NCBI GenBank assembly: GCA_963082975.1
Contig: OY720348.1
Coordinates: forward strand, 19,707,146-19,771,145
Length of the DNA: 64,000 nucleotides
Direction of reading: 5' to 3'
Source of the DNA: Labia minor
Taxonomy: Eukaryota > Arthropoda > Insecta > Dermaptera > Spongiphoridae
Below the pieces are notes generated by a model. That model made no database searches and was not told the DNA's origin. It saw only the letters and a list, made by a program, of their open reading frames with translations. How positions within the stretch are numbered: position 1 is the first letter of the stretch; every line of letters starts with the position of its first letter. This document shows, one piece after another, positions 57,044-64,000 of the stretch. The translations under genes and the position numbers were made by a program.

Positions 57044-58006
57044 AGTAGTTTTAATGGAATTGGTAGGGGTTAGGAAATAAATGGAGGTGGTTCGAGATAG
57101 TGATGATGGGGGAAATATATCACTTTAAAGTTCATTAGCATTAGATTATCGAAATAATTTATTTATTATTAATGGAGTCACGGTGTTTTCACCTCAGGCA
57201 CTGTTTTGTCTTAATGTTGCAGTGTAAAATGTAATGTAATGCAATTACACCACAATACTCTTATGTCGGGGAAGGTTACTGGTAGGCTCCTAGTATAAAC
57301 AAGCTTAACTTCTTAATAGATTTAGACGTTACCCGTAATACAATGGTCAATAAGTGTACCCCGTGTTTCCAAAGATTAGTCATTTTAATTTTGAGTTATT
57401 TCAAAAAGTCAGAAAATAAACTCTGTGATTGTGAAAGTAAGATTTTAACTTCTTTCTCCTAATTTATAAGTGTTAATAAACGAAACATTTCTGAAAGATG
57501 TTAATAGAGTTTGAATTTATACAGGGAATATTTGAAAATTTTATCAAATGTAAGTATTATGTCCTATTCACAATATAAATTTTCTTGGCGCAAACTGAGA
57601 CTGACTCTTGTCAAGCGATGTCTTGGGTGCCTTAAATCACCCACTGTATCTGCGCGCCTTTTCACAACTTCCGATTTTCGTAGCAAACAAATTAAAATAA
57701 AAGAATAGAAAATATTAATAACCGACTGAATAGATATCAACGATAATTATTTAGTTTATTAACATTTAAAGTGTAATAATTTAATTAAAATTAAATGATT
57801 CACAATAAAATTAATTATAATTCTCTCAAAATTTAATTAAATAATAATTTAATAATATCCTATTAATTATAAATTCATATTGTATCGCCACGACCATTAA
57901 ATCATCGGTATGCATGATATAGTTCGACGAAAATATTTGTAAATTAAAATTTTAATGAGGAATCCGATTTAACTATATCGATAGCTTTTTATCTGTATAA
58001 TTTTTT
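57044..58006. other. Intergenic, nothing recognised
   Basis: A GC-richer stretch at about 57575-57680 (TCAAGCGATGTCTTGGGTGC) is open for 65 codons on plus without a recognised domain. Confidence 0.3.
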
Positions 58007-58616
58007 ACCGACCGACAATAGTAGAGGTATTGTTTTCACACCAAATTTCACATGTGGAGATTATCTCCATAAATTATGCATTTTCTTAACCGAAGAAAGT
58101 ATTTTTAGCATGATGTCTGTTTGTCCGTCTGTGTATCTGTATAGACGTGTAAAGCTTGAACGGTTCAACGGATTTTGATAAAATTCGGTATATTTACTTA
58201 ATGCATCAGTATGATGAATTGATCAACTTTTGGTGTATATCCGGAAACCGGAAGTGATAGTATTACCGATCGACGATAAGAAGGGAAGGGTTATTTTCAC
58301 ACCAAATTTCACATGAGAAGATTTTTTACATATCTCCACGAAGCACTTTGTATTGGTTTTATCCTCGGGAAAAATCATCTTCATTAGTTTTTTCTTAATT
58401 TAAAATTATATGACGTCACCTAACCCTTCATGAGGTCACAGCCAGCGCCTCCTTATATATTATAAATATAATAAAATTAAAAATATTTATGTTATATGCC
58501 TATCTGTTTTTATTGCATTAATAGATATATTAAAATTTTTTGAAATTGTTTCTGTAGCTGGAAATTAATTTATTTCAACCCAGCGGTCAGTTCTGTGCCT
58601 GGCCACAGGTCAACTT
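58007..58616 (+). mobile_element. HINE family 3, complete copy
   Basis: 5' ACCGACCGACAATAGTAGAG, the CCGATCGACGATAAGAAGGG block near 58265, and 3' CAGCGGTCAGTTCTGTGCCT with GGCCACAGGTCAACTT. Confidence 0.75.
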
Positions 58617-58750
58617 ATTATGCAATTAATATTAAATAAAGAAATTCATAATTTCAAAATATTTTAATTCAGAAAATTATTTAAAAATTTCATTCTTTAT
58701 ACTTAAATCTCAAAACATATTAAATGTCTATATATATAGTGTATATTATT

Positions 58751-58999
58751 ATCAAATTTATCCGGAATATAATTACTTTTTTTTTTGTGAGATTGTTTTC
58801 TAGACGTTTTGGCACCCATTTTGGCGCCATTTTCAAGAGGTTATTTAGGTAACCCAAAATCTTGATATCGACTCTTGGTCACACAGACTAAGACCCAGAA
58901 TCCCAAAAATATTCCCGCCAAAATAGGTGCCGAAACGTCGAGAAAACAATCTCACAAAAAAAAAAAATATACGTGATTATATCCCGGATAAATCTGATA
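58751..58999. mobile_element. Foldback MITE, 80-bp arms
   Basis: ATCAAATTTATCCGGAATAT near 58751 pairs with its inverted partner CCCGGATAAATCTGAT near 58983. The arms continue through TTTTGTGAGATTGTTTTC and the CGTTTTGGCACC / GGTGCCGAAACG pair. About 250 bp in total, no frame. Confidence 0.75.
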
Positions 59000-59031
59000 A
59001 TAATAATATACCAACTCACGGAAATCTAAAC

Positions 59032-59073
<42 letters not shown>

Positions 59074-59714
59074 ATATTAACTTTTTTATCTTATTTATTA
59101 AGCCACGAGTATTCCATAATAAATAAACAACTGGAAGTGATTGGTTAAAAGCCTCCCTGAGGGGTGCTTTCAGGCAATGCTACACTCGGGAAGGCTGTCA
59201 CAAAAATTCCTTTTCCCATTTGTCACTTGCAGTCTTACTAATCTGATTAGTTTGAAAAAAGTGTCACCAGATATTCAAGGTTTAATTTCTGTCCTCCTCC
59301 TCCTCCTTTCTTCGCCAATATTTATAATTTTATAAATTAGACGATATCAAGGATAGGTCCATGATTAATCATCATTTAGAAATCCAATTATATAAAATTA
59401 TATATAATTTAGTGATATCTTATAAATCTATAAGTATATATAAAAATATAATTAAAAGAATTATTGATTGATATTATAGATTGTTTTATGGATGAATTAA
59501 TATCCATTGCGAAAAAAATTCATGTGTGTTGATGTTAAATTATAAATTAATTTCATTTCAAACAAACAAGTGAGACTTTAAAATAAAATTTCCATTGATG
59601 TTTATTTAATTATTTACATTTATTTTCGTATTAATTATATATACAAAAATGTAATTAAAAGAATTATTGATTTATATTATAGATTGTTTTAGGATTATTA
59701 TTATATATAATATA
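59000..59714. other. Intergenic, nothing recognised
   Basis: Starts with a (TA)n run (59037-59070). 59145-59300 is less AT-rich (CCTCCCTGAGGGGTGCTTTC). No gene recognised. Confidence 0.35.
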
Positions 59715-60250
59715 TATATATGTAATTTTATACAAAACAGGGATCTTCAGGGATTTGGATGAAACTTTACCTGTGGATTCCTTGTTTAATTCCAAAGTAA
59801 CTTTTCTCATAGAATTTGTGGCAGTCTCTTCTAGTTTACGAGATAAACATTATTAAAATTTGATTTGATATTCTATTCAGCTACCATGTTATATTTATTT
59901 GACCAGCAGAGGTCTTCACTAATTTTCGGGGAGGAGGGGGTTCAGTTCGGTTTGGTTAAATGAAAATTAAAAATATTGATTAATTAAATAATTTTTCTAT
60001 ATCCAAAACGAACCGAAAAACACCGAAAATTAGTGAATAAGTGAATAAGTCAATAAAACATTATTAAATGCCCGCCCATTTATTACTAGTTTATCTGTCA
60101 AACTTTAATAATTTTTATCTCGTAAACTAGAAGAGACCGAGAAATATAGCATAAGGAAAGTTTCTTTGGAATTAGAAAAGGAATCCACTGGCAAAGTTTC
60201 ATCCAAATCCCTGAAGCTTTTCTTTTTATTAACAATTGCCTAGATATATA
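59715..60250. mobile_element. Foldback element
   Basis: Arms: CTTCAGGGATTTGGATGAAA near 59746 and TTTCATCCAAATCCCTGAAG near 60198. The centre has TCAGCTACCATGTTATATTT and GACCAGCAGAGGTCTTCACT. Same family as 53.95 and 10.1 kb. Confidence 0.75.
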
Positions 60251-60560
60251 AGATAATTTTTTTTGGTATTCCAATCTTTTTACTTATTTTAATTAAATAA
60301 ATTATTTTTTTTGTGAAAATTAAAAATAATTATAGTTACATCAATGAAATAATTTCTAATTTCATTCCTACATCATTATAACTATTCTCTATTTAATTCT
60401 TTTAGTGTTAATTATATTTGTTTTCATAGAAAGGTGAAATAATCATTATAGAGTTGATTGAATAACTTCAATTTTTCATTAATTTCATTAATGAATTCAT
60501 CCCTACTCTCTCTGTGTTTTTTTTATGATATCCTCATTCAGTTGTGTAGTGAAATTGGTA
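60251..60560. other. Intergenic, nothing recognised
   Basis: AT-rich spacer between a foldback and the GC-rich block. Confidence 0.35.
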
Positions 60561-60926
60561 TTATAAGATTGAAGGAAGGAAATTCAACGAACCAGAGCAA
60601 AAGTAATCCCCCATGAAATGAATCCTGCCCGTGTGGAGAGTTGGAGGTTTGCCCTCAAATCCGGGCTGGCACTCGAGCTGACGAGCATCGATTCGAACGC
60701 CGTCACGCCTTGGCCCGGTTCTGTAGCAACCCTTCTTTACCCGGGCAGAGTTTCCAGCAGCCTCTTGGCTATCCATGGACAATCCGAGGGGACCATAAAT
60801 ATGATTGCGAGATCTGATTCGTTTTTAAAATTGTGCTTCCATGCGATTCTATTCCGTTTCCATGTTTATAAATTATCGAGATATATCTACTCTCTTGACC
60901 CACACCCACACTCCCCCCATCATTGA
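60561..60926. other. GC-rich block open on both strands
   Basis: 60618-60926 is open for 102 codons on plus (starts MNPARVESWRFALKSGLALE) and 60561-60782 for 73 codons on minus (contains GCYRTGPRRDGVRIDARQLE). Composition is far from the AT-rich background. I do not recognise either product. It may be an exon, a conserved regulatory element, or a GC-rich repeat. Confidence 0.35.
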
Positions 60927-61040
60927 TGTTTTATTGAGATATTATGTAGGTATATTGATTTTTAATCAATAAAATAAAATGTAATAATTTAAAAAATTAT
61001 AACATTATATCTAATCAATAAATCAATATTTATTAAACAG
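60927..61040. other. Short AT-rich spacer
   Basis: Nothing recognised. Confidence 0.3.
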
Positions 61041-61112
61041 CTAGCTGCTCAGAGCGCCGAAGGGTCTGCCCCCTGTATCCCCGGAGAGATACATTTTGCT
61101 GAAAGTTTGAAT
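61041..61112 (-). mobile_element. Helitron 3' terminal fragment
   Basis: CTAGCTGCTCAGAGCGCCGA and GGGTCTGCCCCCTGTATCCC are the reverse of the Helitron 3' end (hairpin, CTAG). The expected T next to CTAG is not present. Confidence 0.6.
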
Positions 61113-61432
61113 ATAATAATTTTATATTTATTCTATTACAATTTGTATATTAAAACATTGTGAGGGTCTAAGATGGGAAATTTGGAATAAATAATGGTGA
61201 CTGAATTAAACTTCTAGATGATAATATGATGCCTTAATAATTCTAAAATATCATATGAAAACAAAGAGAGTAATGATGGTGTTTAACCTACTAATAATTT
61301 AAATTGAATGATTTAACCATATCATTTCAACACGAAATAGTGGTTAATTTTTTTCCTATTTTAAAATAAATTGATTTATACACAATATTTTAAATATACT
61401 ATTAAACATTTCAACATATCTTATCTTATTAT

Positions 61433-62050
61433 ACTAGCAAAAATTGTAAATATATATTTGTATTTCGGATATATTAAACCGCTCTAAGGTTCTTTTTTGA
61501 AATAGACACCATAGATAATTTATATAATGAAAAATCGATTTGTATTGGTTAGTGGAAAAATCATACTCATGAGTTTTTCTTAATTTAAATTTATATGACG
61601 TCAGCAACTTCGCCAGCCAGCGCTTCCTTATATACAAAATATATTATAAATAAAATAAAATTATAAAATATTTATGTTATATCCATATCTGTTTTTGATT
61701 GCATTAATCATACATTTAAATTATTTGAAATTGTTTCAGAACGTTTTCTTAATTTAAAATAGGAAATTTGAATCAAGTCATCAACTACGTCAGACAGCGC
61801 TTCCGTAAATACAAAATATATTATATTAAATCTAATTATGAAATATATATTGTTATATCAACAGAGCATACTTTTCTGTCTTTCAGAGCATTAATACATA
61901 CCTTTAAGGAGTATATGTTTTATGACTATTTTATGTTTTTTTAATTATTTGAACGGTGGCTCGGTGAACGAGTTATTTATATTGCCAGTCAAACCCGATA
62001 ATAAGGAATAATTTTTTTAATGACCGAGCGGAGGCTCGGTGAACCAGGTT
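61433..62050 (+). mobile_element. HINE-like family 4 copy
   Basis: ACTAGCAAAAATTGTAAATA to GACCGAGCGGAGGCTCGGTG and AACCAGGTT. Body blocks AACCGCTCTAAGGTTC, TATGACGTCAGCAAC and a repeated GTCATCAACTACGTCAGACA. The terminal CCGAGC-GGAG-GCTCGG hairpin is clear. Confidence 0.6.
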
Positions 62051-62108
62051 CTTTATAATTAAATAGAAAAGGTCCTAGACTGCATTAAATTTTTTAGGTA
62101 AAATTTTT

Positions 62109-62362
62109 TTACGTAAAACTGCTATATATAGATTTTCAGCTTGATTGAATCTCTGAATGTACCAGAATTAATATTTCAACACTGCAAATCACGCGCCAAC
62201 AAGTGACGTGGTGCCATCAACAAAGAGCCAAACATGCGCTGATTTAATAAATATTATTTATTAATTTTAATTTATAATTTATAATTAATTTAATTTAAAT
62301 ATAATATATGTTAATTAATCCAATTCAAATTTGCGAGATAGTCGAGTGCAGACACTCCAGCT
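62109..62362 (+). mobile_element. HINE family 1, 3' half
   Basis: GTAAAACTGCTATATATAGA to GAGATAGTCGAGTGCAGACA and CTCCAGCT. Confidence 0.65.
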
Positions 62363-62508
62363 TTTATATTATTAAAATTCCTATTTTAAATTAAGAAAAT
62401 TCTAACAAAAATTTTTCTCAAGTCTGAAACCAATACAGATCAATGTTTCTTTATAAATATCATCTATTGTGTAAATTCCAAAAAATCCTTAAAGTGGTTT
62501 AATATGAT
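62363..62508 (-). mobile_element. HINE-like family 4 fragment
   Basis: Reverse-orientation piece (AAAATTCCTATTTTAAATTA; GAAACCAATACAGATCAATG; AAAGTGGTTTAATAT) caught between two family 1 halves. Confidence 0.45.
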
Positions 62509-62731
62509 GTGATTGAATTCCTGAAAGTACCAGAATTAATTTTTTAACACTACAAATCTCACGCGCCAAAACGTGACGTGGTGCCATCAACAAAGAGACA
62601 AACATTTAATAAATATTATTTATTAATTTTAATTTATAATTTATAATTAATTAAATTTTTAATTTAAATATAATATATGTTAATTAATCCAATTTAAATT
62701 TGCAAGATAGTCGAGTGGAGACACTCCAGCT
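62509..62731 (+). mobile_element. HINE family 1, 3' part
   Basis: GATTGAATTCCTGAAAGTAC to AAGATAGTCGAGTGGAGACA and CTCCAGCT. Second 3' half within 400 bp. Confidence 0.65.
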
Positions 62732-62809
62732 TAATTAAATTGAGTTTGTAGAGTGAAGACTTATAAGATCTGAAAAACCTGGGTTATGACCACTGTTGGT
62801 TCTCTTTTT

Positions 62810-63380
62810 ACTTTCCCGCATACTTCGTATAAGGGAAGTATTGGAATCGTCAAAAATTTCGACTTCGAGATGTGTACAGCCTGAACGGCTCAACGGAATT
62901 TGATGAAATTTGGTATATTTACTTAATACATCAGTAGGATGAATTGATCAACTTTTGGTGCAAATTCGGAAACCGGAAGTGTGAGGACATATCTCCACGT
63001 GTTATGCACTTTGTATTGGTTTTATCCTCGAGAAAAATCATCTTCATTAGTTTTTTCTTAATTTAAAATTATATGACGTCACCCAGCACTTCATGACGTC
63101 ACAGAAAGCCCTTATATATTATAAATAAAATAAAATTAAAAATATTTATATTATATCCATATCTGTTTTTTTTACATTTAAAATATCAGTTAACCGGAAG
63201 TAGCACTTTATTCTATATATATATATATATATATAAATGTTACCAAATATCAAATTTGACACCAATAAACTAATACGAACTGGCTCTTTATCAATACTAA
63301 GTTTACACATTCTAAATATTCATTCACAACTCTTTATACCTATTTATATGCGGGAAAGTCTAGGGGAGGACACTCCCGCT
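62810..63380 (+). mobile_element. HINE family 2, complete ends with family 3 interior
   Basis: 5' ACTTTCCCGCATACTTCGTA, 3' ATGCGGGAAAGTCTAGGGGA and GGACACTCCCGCT; the subterminal repeats are exact inverses over 12 bp. The interior from about 62870 (GTACAGCCTGAACGGCTCAA, GATCAACTTTTGGTGCAAAT) is family 3 sequence, so the copy is a mosaic. Confidence 0.7.
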
Positions 63381-64000
63381 TATTTGAGTCAGGTATTGAC
63401 ACATTTTTTTCAGTGATTGTGTCTAATAGCCTCATTATTCCCATATCCCAAGCACATATAGGAATCTAACTCGTTAATTAAATTTAATTTGAAGTCGTAA
63501 ACACTGCTTAATTAAACCTTTTACGAATAATACCTATGTTTGATTTAAATGTATACAATTAATACAAGTGATTAATTTAAGAGCAACAACTTTCTTTGTA
63601 AATATTTTAAAAACTAGAAAAATGTAAATTGATCCTTCATTAACAATAAACAATATAATTCGTTAGGGATTACGAACATGAACAAGTTTTCTGTGGTTTC
63701 CATTAGTCTTGACGACTAGACCATTTATCAACAGACTTTTCTATTTCCATCATTTCTTATAATTAATTTTAATAAAAATTTAAAATTACAATTTCAAATT
63801 ATACTTCTAAGAAACTTGATGGGATTATTTAAATAAACCTAAATGTGAAAAATAAAAGTTCTATTTAATAAAGGTCAAGGTCTCACTGAACCAAAAAATA
63901 GATAATTTCTATTGATTGTTGATTTGAAGTTATTTAACTATTTTGCTTAATGATGTACAACCTTGGTATATAAATGACTTTTTGCGTTTTTATTTTAATC
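63381..64000. other. Intergenic, nothing recognised
   Basis: AT-rich end of the window, no gene or named repeat. Confidence 0.4.

Noticed and set aside
57511-57708. 65-codon plus-strand frame
   Set aside because: No domain and no supporting context; left as intergenic.

Overview
The window is nuclear DNA from an AT-rich, intron-containing, transposon-dense animal genome. The gene set, the short introns and the transposon families (mariner, piggyBac, hAT, Helitron and Helentron-type elements) point to an arthropod, most likely an insect; I cannot name the order from the sequence. Five conserved genes can be read exon by exon in the first 24 kb. One zinc-finger gene follows near 28 kb. The remaining 35 kb holds no gene I can support.

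Gene-rich part (1-24 kb). NARS1, cytosolic asparaginyl-tRNA synthetase (+, 895-5136; only the first few codons are missing), converges on IDH3A, the mitochondrial NAD-dependent isocitrate dehydrogenase alpha subunit (-, 8651-12086, 356 aa). IFT43, a ciliary IFT-A subunit (+, 15169-16674, 145 aa), converges on VPS11, the HOPS/CORVET core subunit (-, 17718-20846, an uninterrupted 1042-codon reading frame). VPS11 is head to head with a CCDC97 homologue (+, 21335-23321, 293 aa) across 488 bp. These are unrelated housekeeping genes, not an operon or pathway cluster. Their introns carry several of the transposon families seen elsewhere.

Zinc-finger locus (25-33 kb). A two-exon gene (-, 27747-28821, 302 aa) encodes one C2HC finger and eight nearly identical C2H2 fingers. 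A decayed further finger lies downstream. The gene sits between two arms of an inverted repeat of about 650 bp. The right arm was later split by a deleted mariner element and by a 2.9-kb Helitron.

Repeat-rich part (26-64 kb). Most of this is transposon debris: Helitrons ending in hairpin plus CTAG that carry decayed reverse-transcriptase sequence; at least three short non-autonomous families with the Helentron-associated (HINE/DINE-1-like) layout of 5' subterminal inverted repeat, microsatellite, 3' subterminal inverted repeat and terminal stem-loop; a fourth related family; mariner relics and MITEs; one piggyBac and one hAT MITE; long-armed foldback elements; and two tRNA-derived SINEs with clear target-site duplications. 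A few GC-richer islands (about 43.7, 44.9, 46.4, 53.4-53.8 and 60.6-60.9 kb) stand out and could be conserved regulatory DNA or unrecognised exons.

Nothing here is a CRISPR array, a bacterial-type operon or a recognisable virus. The items most worth a second look are the HINE families, the RT-carrying Helitrons, the inverted repeat around the zinc-finger gene, a near-perfect 100-bp-arm hairpin at 42.6-42.85 kb, and the two-strand open GC-rich block at 60.6 kb.
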